A stretch of 44,583 nucleotides of DNA from Rs1 sp034111875 (GTDB taxonomy: Bacteria > Pseudomonadota > Gammaproteobacteria > Pseudomonadales > Balneatricaceae): NCBI GenBank assembly GCA_034111875.1, contig JAWUWK010000017.1, positions 1-44,583 on the forward strand, written 5' to 3'. The notes beneath the pieces are model-generated. The model was not told where the DNA came from, searched no databases, and saw nothing but the letters and a program-made list of their open reading frames with translations. A program made the translations under genes and the position numbers. This document shows positions 17,768 through 26,068 of this stretch, one piece after another (positions within the stretch are counted from its first letter, which is position 1; each line of letters opens with the position of its first letter).

Positions 17768-18162
17768 TTATGTGCTGTTCCAATCTTAGTAATAATTTTG
17801 AATGTACATGTCAAAAATATTAGCCCATTTGTGATGGTTGTTTGTTATTGAGTAACCATAAAATGTAACCAACACAAAGTAAAACACAAATGAGCACTAA
17901 CACTCATAAACACTCACTAATCGATAATCTAACATATTCAAAGAAAGGAAAAAAAGGATAGGTATTTTTATAACGTAGAACATTTTCGATATAGCGAATC
18001 AAGCTCTAATGCTTAATCTGTATTATTTTCATAGAATGCTTGATTTTTGATCATAGAAGCTATTTTTACGCCAGATAGATCACACCGAATCAGCGTATTC
18101 ATTAAGCTTAATAGTATTATTTTGATCAGGTATGAAATAATTCGCGACTAGCGCCAATACCT
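17768..18162. other. Intergenic, no gene seen
   Basis: This AT-rich stretch lies between the broken ABC gene and the broken transposase. I see no open frame with family character, no clear inverted repeats that would be the transposase ends, and no trace of the permease genes expected beside the ATPase. Confidence 0.6.
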
Positions 18163-18880
18163 TTAAACCCAAGGGATCTGAAGTTTCTTTGCATATCCGC
18201 GTAATTTATCACGACAACCCATCGCTGTGCTGAATTGATGCGCGCCTTTAGGTTGCATCGCTTTGCACCAACCTCCTGCATCGATGCCTAGGCGTTAAAG
18301 TATCGGAGGAAGTCCGATATTTATAGATCCACGCTTGCCCTCTATTATTGCCCTGCCACTCCAATCAACTAAGGCTAAATATTCATGATAGTCATCAGGC
18401 ATTTGGTCTCTTAAATAATCGCCTTTGCGCAGCAATTCTTGTAGCGAGATATCGAGTTTATCTGGCTTAGCAGCCTTTTTATGCAACCGCCCTTTCAAGG
18501 GTTTGTTTTTTGCTATGCGCTGTTTTATCGAAGTAAACTCTGAAGATAGGGTTTAGATCATCGTAGGCCATAAATGTCAGCAGCGCTTGCTCATCGAGTA
18601 GCGCCTGACTTTTAAAACGTCCTTTCAAGAAATGACCAGTGCAATGGCCTTCAATATTCACTTTGCGCGCAATAGGTTCGTTAAGGCTTTTCATAAACCA
18701 GTTTATATCTTCTAAGCGATGCCGCCACTTATCAACAATATCTGTCAGCAGGTTAACTGCTCTTTTGTAAGATTATCGCCCTGCATGAAGCGCCTTATGA
18801 TATCTGGATCCACATAGACTTTTCGCCAACGCTCGACCACTTCTAAATCTGTTAGTGCATCTACTTTTTCTCCAGTTCTT
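18163..18880 (-). pseudogene. Degraded Y1 (REP-associated, IS200-like) transposase
   Basis: Minus-strand fragments, in order, match the long Y1 transposase type common in marine gammaproteobacteria. They are: VVERWRKVYVDPDII and QGDNLTKEQLT (about 18760-18860); INWFMKSLNEPIARKVNIEG, HCTGHFLKGRFKSQALLDEQ and AYDDLNPI (to about 18540); EFTSIKQRIAKNKPLKGRLH in another frame; DYHEYLALVDWSGRAI; and finally LPPIL, a stop at 18295, and RLGIDAGGWCKAMQPKGAHQF to a stop at 18163-18165. At least two frameshifts, an internal stop and a small deletion make it non-functional. Its N-terminal HUH region is not recognisable. Confidence 0.75.
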
Positions 18881-19084
18881 AGAACTTGCAAACCGCTAGA
18901 GGCATAGCCGCATAGCCACTAAAACCTTAGGCAAGAATAACTATTTTATCGGACCCAACTGCAGTTTAAACACCCTGTTAGGATTTCCCTCAGAAATTAT
19001 ATTAATATATTTATATTATGTTCAGATTTAACATTTATTTTTACTTTTTTTGACATTAAGCATCCTCATTGGAATTAAAATGAG

Positions 19085-19090
19085 TATAAT
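19085..19090 (+). promoter_or_regulatory. Promoter -10 box of the 6S RNA gene
   Basis: A perfect TATAAT ends 6 bases before the inferred 5' end of the 6S RNA at 19097. A TTGACA at 19050-19055 is too far away (29-base spacer) to be its -35 box. Confidence 0.6.
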
Positions 19091-19096
19091 GAGCCA

Positions 19097-19269
19097 TCCC
19101 TGGGGTGTTCGATAGTTGGTGTAGTTCCTCGAGCCGATTCTTCCCAACATGGGTGCTGTTTTGTGATTATTGTGTGCACGTCCGTTTACGGAAAGCCTAA
19201 TGTAGTTCAGTAGCTCCCTCCTTGAACCTTCGGGTTCAGGACCAAAGCCAATAACGGCACTTTTGGGGA
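19097..19269 (+). ncRNA. ssrS: 6S RNA
   Basis: A small RNA that binds sigma70 RNA polymerase by imitating an open promoter. The closing stem pairs TCCCTGGGG near 19097-19105 with TTTTGGGGA at 19261-19269 (with G-U pairs). Conserved internal pieces are CCTCGAGCCGAT, GTGCACGTCCG...GGAAAGCCTAA and the hairpin CCTTGAACCTTCGGGTTCAGG. The roughly 173-base length, the TATAAT just upstream and fau 165 bases downstream all match ssrS. zapA, normally immediately upstream, is about 4.9 kb away. Confidence 0.9.
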
Positions 19270-19433
19270 CCTTATTTATTGCCTTGATCAAGCGTTTTAT
19301 TCTAACGCTTGTCATCTTTGGGCTGCATACCCTATCATTAAGCGCTGCGTGTTTATGCAAAGCCTCAGCAAGTGCGACTATTTTAAGCGCCCTGTCTTTA
19401 AGGTCCCTATATTACCTAATAAGAGAGTTAACA

Positions 19434-20021
19434 ATGGATGCCCCTAAAAGCTTGCGCCTAGAAATGCGCCACGCCCGTCAAGCCCTGAGTAAAGCACAAC
19501 AAACTGCTGCTAGTGAAAAGCTCTTGGCCAACCTTCAAAACCACGCTGAATTTTGCAACGCCACTACTGTTGCCCTCTATTTAGCAGCCGACGGTGAAAT
19601 CGATCCCGTCACAGTGATTGACTACTGCTGGCGGCACAATAAACAGCTCTACTTGCCGGTATTAGACCCCGACACGCACAACCAACTCTTGTTTGTTCAC
19701 TATCAAGCCGACACACCCATGCGCCATAACAAATACCAGATTTTTGAACCGGCCGCGCCCTATACAAAACAAATAGCAGCCAGCGAACTAGACCTAGTGC
19801 TGCTGCCCTTAGTGGCCTTCGATGCCAGTGGCGCGCGTATGGGAATGGGCGGGGGTTACTACGATAGAAGTTTTGCATTTAAGGCTAACGCCAAGCTACA
19901 AAATGCACCTTTACTGATAGGACTCGCTCACCAATTACAACAGGTTGCCAAACTTGAAGTTGAAAGTTGGGACGTCCCCTTAGCAGGCATCGTCACTGAC
20001 CGAGCAAGTTACCGCATTTAG
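19434..20021 (+). CDS. fau: 5-formyltetrahydrofolate cyclo-ligase
   Basis: Converts 5-formyltetrahydrofolate to 5,10-methenyltetrahydrofolate using ATP. The 195-residue protein begins LRLEMRHARQALS and carries the family's C-terminal nucleotide/folate block MGMGGGYYDRSFAF and the final WDVPLAGIVTD. ATG 19434 follows GAGAG; the frame is open further upstream but runs into the 6S RNA. The ssrS-fau order is conserved in gammaproteobacteria, where 6S RNA and fau are often co-transcribed. Confidence 0.93.
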   Translation: MDAPKSLRLEMRHARQALSKAQQTAASEKLLANLQNHAEFCNATTVALYLAADGEIDPVTVIDYCWRHNKQLYLPVLDPDTHNQLLFVHYQADTPMRHNKYQIFEPAAPYTKQIAASELDLVLLPLVAFDASGARMGMGGGYYDRSFAFKANAKLQNAPLLIGLAHQLQQVAKLEVESWDVPLAGIVTDRASYRI

Positions 20022-20069
20022 GCCACGACTCATTATGAAAATGACCTTAACCTACCGACCACCGGTGCT

Positions 20070-20103
20070 TTTTTACCAATGCCTTGCAAGCTTCTGGTAA
20101 AAA
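20070..20103 (+). terminator. Inverted repeat after fau, possible terminator
   Basis: TTTTTACCA at 20070-20078 pairs perfectly with TGGTAAAAA at 20095-20103 across a 16-base loop, followed by CCCGTTTTT. The A/T-rich outer stem could act as a bidirectional terminator between fau and the gcvR-like gene. Confidence 0.35.
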
Positions 20104-20157
20104 CCCGTTTTTAGGTGCAATATGACTATTTAGTCGCCATATGCAGAGGGAAAAATT

Positions 20158-20679
20158 ATGAATTCAAGTTTTGTTTTATCTTTTTCGGCCAAAGATAAAC
20201 CGGGTATTGTCGAGCTACTCTCCAACACCATTTCAAATAATAATGGCAACTGGTTAGAATCGGCTATGTCACATCTGGCAGGCCGTTTTGTGGGCATTGT
20301 AGTCGTCGATGTCACCGCTGATAACGCCGCTGCCTTAAGCACCGCCATTGAAGCATTGTCCGCTCAAGGGCTGCTGGTCTCTTTTGAAAAAATGCATAGC
20401 GATGAAACAGAAGATGGCCATGAATATCAATCTTTAGACATTGAGCTCACCGGCCATGACAGGCCTGGTATCGTCAATGAGATATCCAGTGTCTTGTCCA
20501 AGTATGGTGCAAACGTTGAAGACTTATCAACCCAACTTGTATCAGGCTCTATGTCTGCTGAATTGTTGTTTAAAGCAGAGATTCATGTGTCGGTCAAAAA
20601 AGGCGCCGATCTAGACGATTTACAAGAGGCTATTGAAGCGATTGCCGATGATTTGATGGTGGATATTCATCTAGAATAA
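20158..20679 (+). CDS. ACT-domain protein, GcvR-like
   Basis: A 173-residue protein made of two ACT domains (about residues 1-80 and 90-173): SAKDKPGIVELLSNTISNNN and later GHDRPGIVNEISSVLSKYG are the ligand-binding turns of each. This matches the glycine-cleavage regulator GcvR, which senses glycine and opposes the activator GcvA in enterics. A GcvA-like LysR gene lies at 41838 in this window, though distant. No DNA-binding domain is present. It stands alone, followed by a strong terminator. Confidence 0.75.
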   Translation: MNSSFVLSFSAKDKPGIVELLSNTISNNNGNWLESAMSHLAGRFVGIVVVDVTADNAAALSTAIEALSAQGLLVSFEKMHSDETEDGHEYQSLDIELTGHDRPGIVNEISSVLSKYGANVEDLSTQLVSGSMSAELLFKAEIHVSVKKGADLDDLQEAIEAIADDLMVDIHLE

Positions 20680-20686
20680 TCATCCT

Positions 20687-20719
20687 CCCCTTGAAAATTT
20701 CTATTTCAAGGGGTCTTTT
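20687..20719 (+). terminator. Intrinsic terminator after the GcvR-like gene
   Basis: A perfect 10-base stem, CCCCTTGAAA and TTTCAAGGGG, with a 7-base loop, followed by TCTTTT. It begins 7 bases past the stop codon. Confidence 0.85.
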
Positions 20720-20739
20720 AAGACTGCGCTCGAGCGGCA

Positions 20740-20985
20740 CTATCGCTTAGATTTATTCCAAGGGTTTTCTAAATACTGCACATAAAGCGCTTCTACTTTA
20801 GCTCTCGCCCACGGCGTGCGGCGCAAAAACTTCAAGCTCGACTTTATACTAGGGTCACTTTTAAAACAGTTTATATTAATCCGTTCAGCCAGTGCCGGCC
20901 AGCCATAAGCCTCTACTAGCTCTTCGAGTATGTCGGCCAGCTTTTTGGCGTGCAGAGGATTGTTGGCTTGCTTATTATCGCTCAT
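20740..20985 (-). CDS. VF530-family DNA-binding protein
   Basis: An 81-residue protein of the VF530 (DUF2132) family, recognised from NPLHAKKLADILEELVEAYG followed by WPALAERININCFKSDPSIK and SSLKFLRRTPWARAKVE. A family member from Vibrio has a known structure and is described as DNA-binding; its cell role is unclear. It begins 3 bases after the argH stop on the same strand, so it is almost certainly co-transcribed and probably translationally coupled with argH. Confidence 0.85.
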   Translation of the reverse strand: MSDNKQANNPLHAKKLADILEELVEAYGWPALAERININCFKSDPSIKSSLKFLRRTPWARAKVEALYVQYLENPWNKSKR

Positions 20986-20988
20986 CAG

Positions 20989-22389
20989 TTACTCAGTCAA
21001 TCTTGTTACTAGTAGTTGTTGACCTCGTTTAACCGCTGCCCTGACTTGATTTGGCGCAGTACCGCCTATATGGTCGCGCGCGGCAACAGAGCCCTCTAAG
21101 GTCAACACCTCGAAGACATCGGCATTGATATCAGCCGAAAAGGCTTGTAGCTCTTGCAGGCTCATCTCGGCTAAATCTTTGTTCTGTTCAATACCATAAG
21201 CGACTGATTTACCGACTACTTCATGGGCATCCCTAAAGGGCATCCCTTTGCGGGTCAAATAGTCAGCCAGATCTGTTGCTGTTGAAAAGCCGCGCAATGC
21301 CGCTTCGCGCATTTGATCTTTTTTAGATTCTAGCGCAGGGACCATGTCAGCGTAAGCGCGCAGGCAGCCTTTGATGGTATCAATAGTATCAAACAATGGC
21401 TCTTTGTCTTCTTGATTATCTTTGTTGTAAGCCAAAGGCTGTGACTTCATTAAGGTCAACAGTGACATCAAATGGCCATAGACACGGCCACTTTTGCCTC
21501 TTACTAGCTCTGGCACATCCGGATTTTTCTTCTGCGGCATAATCGACGAACCAGTGCAAAATCTGTCCGGCAAGTTAACAAAATTAAACTGTGCCGAGGC
21601 CCACAACACTAACTCTTCGGACATGCGGGTTAGATGCATTGCCAGAACACTCGAAGTGGCGCAAAACTCGATCGCGAAATCTCGATCTGAGACTGCATCT
21701 AAGGAGTTTTCAGCCGGGCGATCAAAGCCGAGTAAGTCACTGGTTAGATGGCGATCAATGGGATAAGTGGTACCCGCTAAAGCCGCCGCGCCTAAAGGCG
21801 AAACATTGACTCTTTTACGGGTATCGACAAAGCGCTCGTAGTCACGGCTGAGCATTTCAAACCAAGCCATCAAATGGTGACCGAAAGTGACCGGTTGGGC
21901 CGTTTGTAAGTGCGTAAAGCCCGGCATTATAGTGTCGGCTTCGCTTTCAGCTAGGCCCAATAACCCTTGTTGTAGGCGCGTGATCTCTACTAAGATGTTG
22001 TCTATTTCATCGCGTACATAGAGTCGAATATCGGTGGCTACTTGGTCGTTTCTAGAGCGACCTGTGTGCAGTTTTTTGCCGCTAATGCCTATTTTTTTGG
22101 TCAGTGCCGCTTCGATATTCATATGAATATCTTCTAACTCGACCGACCATCGGAAGTTACCGTTTTCAATTTCTGTTTGAATTTCGCTCAAGCCATTTTC
22201 TATATCGGCACATTCTTGCGGGCTTAATACACCGGCTTTAGTGAGCATTTTCGCATGCGCCACAGAGCCCTGAATATCTTGTCGATACATACGCTGGTCA
22301 AAGTCAATAGAGGCGGTGAATCGGGCGACAAATGCATCTGTTGGCTCGTTAAAACGTCCACCCCATTGCTGGTTAGTCTCTTTACTCAT
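20989..22389 (-). CDS. argH: Argininosuccinate lyase
   Basis: Final enzyme of arginine synthesis, splitting argininosuccinate to arginine and fumarate; a cytosolic tetramer of the aspartase/fumarase superfamily. The 466-residue length is normal. Visible features are the N-terminal WGGRF block, the substrate motif TGRSRNDQVATDIRL, the catalytic His in PGFTHLQTAQPVTFGHH and the signature loop GSSIMPQKKNPDVPEL. GAGGGAA lies before ATG 22389. It is divergent from hemC, the usual arrangement in pseudomonads and relatives. Confidence 0.97.
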   Translation of the reverse strand: MSKETNQQWGGRFNEPTDAFVARFTASIDFDQRMYRQDIQGSVAHAKMLTKAGVLSPQECADIENGLSEIQTEIENGNFRWSVELEDIHMNIEAALTKKIGISGKKLHTGRSRNDQVATDIRLYVRDEIDNILVEITRLQQGLLGLAESEADTIMPGFTHLQTAQPVTFGHHLMAWFEMLSRDYERFVDTRKRVNVSPLGAAALAGTTYPIDRHLTSDLLGFDRPAENSLDAVSDRDFAIEFCATSSVLAMHLTRMSEELVLWASAQFNFVNLPDRFCTGSSIMPQKKNPDVPELVRGKSGRVYGHLMSLLTLMKSQPLAYNKDNQEDKEPLFDTIDTIKGCLRAYADMVPALESKKDQMREAALRGFSTATDLADYLTRKGMPFRDAHEVVGKSVAYGIEQNKDLAEMSLQELQAFSADINADVFEVLTLEGSVAARDHIGGTAPNQVRAAVKRGQQLLVTRLTE

Positions 22390-22853
22390 GGTATGTATTC
22401 CCTCGCTATTCTAGTTTTAGAAGATGATATTAACGCTAATATGGCTTGGCTGTTGTGATTTACTATTACTGGCACAGCTTTATAGCACAAAGGGCTATGT
22501 CTTTAACCAATGTAAGCCCTCTTATACCAAAGCATTTCTTGGGTATAATGACTCCTTAAAATAATTGCACGAACAGTAAACCAACAATCTTAAAAATTTC
22601 GCTGAGATTATACCAGTTTTGAGCTTCAATAAAGCTTTTAGCGTGATACAATTTTCAACAATTTTAGCCTGTGCTGATTTTATGTGTTGGATGATGTTTA
22701 GATCACCAGATAATGCGTATTTACATACTAAAAGTGACTTATCTGCCTTTGGCCGACTCTATAAAATCAGAAGCTAGAGATACGACTAGGCCGTCTTCTG
22801 ATGATTTATTATCTTAGTGCATTAGGTTTACATTTCTATTATTGGGATTTTTT
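22390..22853. promoter_or_regulatory. Divergent argH/hemC promoter region
   Basis: The 464 bases between argH and hemC contain no gene. TATACC (22523-22528) and GGTATA (22542-22547) form an inverted repeat, and the second arm runs into TATAAT at 22544-22549, a possible -10 box on the plus strand with a poor -35. Nothing else stands out. Confidence 0.3.
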
Positions 22854-23801
22854 ATGCAACAAACGCAACAAGTCATTCGTATCGCCACACGTGAAAGCAA
22901 ATTGGCACTGTGGCAGGCAGAATATGTAAAAGCTGAATTAGAACATCATCACCCGGGGATTGTAGTCGAACTACTTGGAATGACCACAAAGGGCGATATA
23001 TGGCTTGATTCTCCTTTATCTAAAATTGGCGGCAAAGGATTATTTGTTAAAGAACTGGAAGTTGCGATACTCGAAAAACGCGCTGATATTGCCGTACATT
23101 CCATGAAAGACTTACCTATGGAGTTTCCTGAAGGTTTAGACTTGGCGGTCATTTGTCCCAGAGAAGACCCCACCGATGCCTTTGTCTCCAATAAATACAA
23201 AAGCCTGGCCCACTTACCTGAAGGCGCTATTGTGGGGACTTCGTCACTAAGACGCCAAGCACTGGTGAGAGAACACCGACCGGATTTAAAAATTATCGAC
23301 CTGCGCGGCAATGTACAAACCAGATTGCGAAAGTTAGACGAAGGCATTTACGATGCGATCATTTTAGCCAGCGCTGGGCTAATTCGTTTAGAGCTAAAAG
23401 AGCGCATCAAATTTAGACTGCCTATTGATCTATGCCTCCCAGCAGGTGGGCAAGGGGCCGTCGGAATTGAGTGCCGTGTCGATGACAAACATACTTTAGC
23501 GCTATTAAAACCGCTACACCATCTATCTACGGCACATTGCGTATTGGCTGAGCGGGCGATGAATAAGCGTTTAGAAGGCGGTTGCCAAGTTCCTATTGCC
23601 TGCCATGCAACCCTCAATGAAACACATACTAAAATTCGCTTGCGCGGCTTAGTCGCCAAACCAGACGGCTCAACTGTTTTACGTGACGAAATTAGCGCAG
23701 GGGTTGTAGATGCAGAAAAGATCGGCGTAGAGTTGGCCGAGAGACTGCTGGCGTTGGGAGCAGATGAAATTCTCGCCGATGTCTACCGCCAGCGTGAGTA
23801 A
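22854..23801 (+). CDS. hemC: Porphobilinogen deaminase (hydroxymethylbilane synthase)
   Basis: Joins four porphobilinogen molecules into hydroxymethylbilane in haem synthesis. The 315-residue protein shows RIATRESKLALWQAEYV, the substrate arginines in GTSSLRRQALV and DLRGNVQTRL, and the dipyrromethane-cofactor Cys in EGGCQVPIACHA. ATG 22854 is chosen; the frame also permits TTG 22842. hemD overlaps its 3' end by 38 bases, so the two are coupled. Confidence 0.96.
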   Translation: MQQTQQVIRIATRESKLALWQAEYVKAELEHHHPGIVVELLGMTTKGDIWLDSPLSKIGGKGLFVKELEVAILEKRADIAVHSMKDLPMEFPEGLDLAVICPREDPTDAFVSNKYKSLAHLPEGAIVGTSSLRRQALVREHRPDLKIIDLRGNVQTRLRKLDEGIYDAIILASAGLIRLELKERIKFRLPIDLCLPAGGQGAVGIECRVDDKHTLALLKPLHHLSTAHCVLAERAMNKRLEGGCQVPIACHATLNETHTKIRLRGLVAKPDGSTVLRDEISAGVVDAEKIGVELAERLLALGADEILADVYRQRE

Positions 23802-24624
23802 ACTTCTGGCCAAAGGTTCACTAGAGGCGCTATCAGTCCTGGTCACAAGGCCCGAATACAAACAGGCAAATCTCTGTCACAAGTTACTAGAGCTGAAGGC
23901 TATTCCTTTACAACTGCCGACGATTGGTATTATCCCAGTTACTGAGGGAACGGTGGATTTTGGCAGATTAAAGCAGACGATATTGGACTTGGATTTATTT
24001 GACATTATCATATGCGTCAGTGGCAATGCCGCGCGCCTGGCAGGCGAATTGATCGATCAGTATTGGCCACAACTTCCAATCCGATTAAAGTGGTATGCTA
24101 TCGGCCACAGCACGGCAAATATTCTCAGTGAATACGATATTGAAGCGAGGGTGGCCTCAGACGCAAATGATTCTGAAGCTTTACTCTCTCTGCTTATCGC
24201 TGAGCAGATAGACGCAAAAAAAGTACTGATTTTCAAAGGCCGTGCAGGTAGAACACTGTTAACTGAGAAACTCACCTTAAGAGGAGCAAATGTGTCAGAA
24301 GCAGTCCTTTATAATAGGGTCATACCTGTTTATACTGATCATAATATAGAGAAATCATTATACAACACCGGTTTATCCGCTATTCTAGTCACCAGCGGTG
24401 AGGCATTACAGAACTTGACCACAATCGCACAAGGTAGCAGGCAACAATTTGATCTAGCATCATTACACGCCACCGATTTGATTGTACCTAGTACTCGTGT
24501 AGCACAGATAGCTGCCGCACAAGGATATCACCAAATCACCGTAGCAGCCGCCGCCGATGATGAATCGATGCTGGCAGCGCTACTTTCAGTTAAAGGCTTG
24601 GAAGCTGACGATGAAAAAACCTAA
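23764..24624 (+). CDS. hemD: Uroporphyrinogen-III synthase
   Basis: Cyclises hydroxymethylbilane with inversion of ring D. The sequence is poorly conserved, as usual for HemD, but SVLVTRPEYKQANLCHKLLE, the FDIIICVSGNAARLAGEL block, FKGRAGRTLLTEKL and LVTSGEALQNL are typical. The position between hemC and hemX settles it. ATG 23764 follows GGGAG closely; ATG 23779 is an alternative. The 3' end overlaps the hemX start by 14 bases. Confidence 0.93.
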   Translation: MKFSPMSTASVSKLLAKGSLEALSVLVTRPEYKQANLCHKLLELKAIPLQLPTIGIIPVTEGTVDFGRLKQTILDLDLFDIIICVSGNAARLAGELIDQYWPQLPIRLKWYAIGHSTANILSEYDIEARVASDANDSEALLSLLIAEQIDAKKVLIFKGRAGRTLLTEKLTLRGANVSEAVLYNRVIPVYTDHNIEKSLYNTGLSAILVTSGEALQNLTTIAQGSRQQFDLASLHATDLIVPSTRVAQIAAAQGYHQITVAAAADDESMLAALLSVKGLEADDEKT

Positions 24625-26068
24625 TAAAATAGCGAATGACAAAAACAAGACGCCAGAAACTGAGGGCAATCCTAGGCAAGCCACTCGAGGTACTGAAACG
24701 CAAACGACTGTTAAAGACAGTACCGTTAAAGAAAGCCCCAAAACCAACAGCACCACTGTCAAAAACACTGAGACAGTCACCGAGAAGGCGGCTGTACAGA
24801 CCAAAAAGCCCGATGCTGACCAGCCTGAGAAAAACAATAAGTCAATCGACAAGCCAGCTAAAGCGAACCCAGAGAAACCGATTGCTGAGGCAAAAAAAAT
24901 CCAACCTAATGCGCCAAAGGCTCAGAAAAAGCCGGTTAATCAGAGCAGTGAACCTGACCTAGAAAAACCGAATAACAAATCCGCTAAGCTGGCACTGGTT
25001 ATCTCTATTATTGCACTAACAGTGGTCGGTTTTCAGTATTACCAAACACAGCTTAGCGGTAATAGTGAACTGCAAAATGCACGAGCTACGATAGACAACT
25101 TGCAAAAAGAATTAACTGCCGGTGTCGCCGCAGCGAATGCCAATGCTAATAGCATCAAAGTAGAAACAGACGCCAGCATCAGTAAAGCCACAGCCACACT
25201 AAATCAAGTGAATGCAAATTTACTCAAGCTGCAGGCGTCTGAATCACAAAAGTCTGATGACATCAGTGCTTTGCAAGACCGTTTGACTAAAAGCATTCAG
25301 CAAGTTGAAGCCTCAGGCTTAAAACAAAACAGCCGTAAAGACTGGCTATTAGCTGAAGTAGAATATTTATTGCGCTTAGCCAATCAAAGAGTATTGATGG
25401 AAAACACACCTATTGGCGCATTGGCCTTATTAAAGTCAGCGGATGATATTTTGCACAAAACGGATGATGTATCGATCTTTTCGGTACGTAAAGCTTTAGC
25501 AGCAGATATTACCGCATTGGCGGCGGTGACACACATTGATCAAGAGGGCATCTATTTGCAAATAGACGCTTTGAGTGGCCAAATAAATCAACTAAAGCTG
25601 GTACCTATTACCGATAAAAAGCAATTGCCACAGATAATCAACGAAGTCGCTACTGATGTTGCCAAAGAGGTCTCTGAAAGCACTTTATCTAAAGTGTGGA
25701 GCAACGCCAGCGCCAAGCTTGAGAAACTAGTGGTTATAAGCAACAGAGATAGTGCCATTGACCCTCTGCTCTCCCCTGCCCAACAAGCGGGTTTACTGCA
25801 GAACTTGCACATACTATTTGAACAAACCCAATTGGCACTTTTACAACGTAAACAGATCGCCTATCAACGCAGCATTGAAAAAGCAGAGTTAATAATAAAC
25901 CGTTATTTTCAGAGAGAAGACGGAACCACCCAAGGACTACTTAAGGGCCTTACAGAGCTAAAGAAACAACAAGTGAGTGTTGATCTACCTAGCATTGCTG
26001 GCTCACTCAACGCCCTGAAAAGCTATTTAAAACAGAGCACTGAAATCAAAGCGGGAGCAGCAGGCTAA
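24611..26068 (+). CDS. hemX: HemX-like membrane protein
   Basis: A 485-residue single-pass inner-membrane protein. The first 125 residues are low-complexity, rich in Lys, Thr, Pro and Asn. A transmembrane helix follows at about 127-145 (LALVISIIALTVVGFQYY), then a long periplasmic coiled-coil/helical domain with the family block KDWLLAEVEYLLRLANQRV. It is often annotated as uroporphyrinogen-III methyltransferase, but it has no SAM-binding domain, so that activity is not supported. Starts at ATG 24611 inside the hemD end; its stop overlaps the hemY start by one base (TAATG). Confidence 0.88.
   Translation: MKKPNKIANDKNKTPETEGNPRQATRGTETQTTVKDSTVKESPKTNSTTVKNTETVTEKAAVQTKKPDADQPEKNNKSIDKPAKANPEKPIAEAKKIQPNAPKAQKKPVNQSSEPDLEKPNNKSAKLALVISIIALTVVGFQYYQTQLSGNSELQNARATIDNLQKELTAGVAAANANANSIKVETDASISKATATLNQVNANLLKLQASESQKSDDISALQDRLTKSIQQVEASGLKQNSRKDWLLAEVEYLLRLANQRVLMENTPIGALALLKSADDILHKTDDVSIFSVRKALAADITALAAVTHIDQEGIYLQIDALSGQINQLKLVPITDKKQLPQIINEVATDVAKEVSESTLSKVWSNASAKLEKLVVISNRDSAIDPLLSPAQQAGLLQNLHILFEQTQLALLQRKQIAYQRSIEKAELIINRYFQREDGTTQGLLKGLTELKKQQVSVDLPSIAGSLNALKSYLKQSTEIKAGAAG

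Noticed and set aside
19263..19433. N-terminal extension of fau
   Set aside because: The open frame continues upstream but enters the 6S RNA gene, and the family N-terminus begins at ATG 19434.
24611..26068. HemX as a uroporphyrinogen-III C-methyltransferase
   Set aside because: Common database label, but there is no SAM-binding methylase domain; the sequence is a membrane anchor with a periplasmic helical domain.
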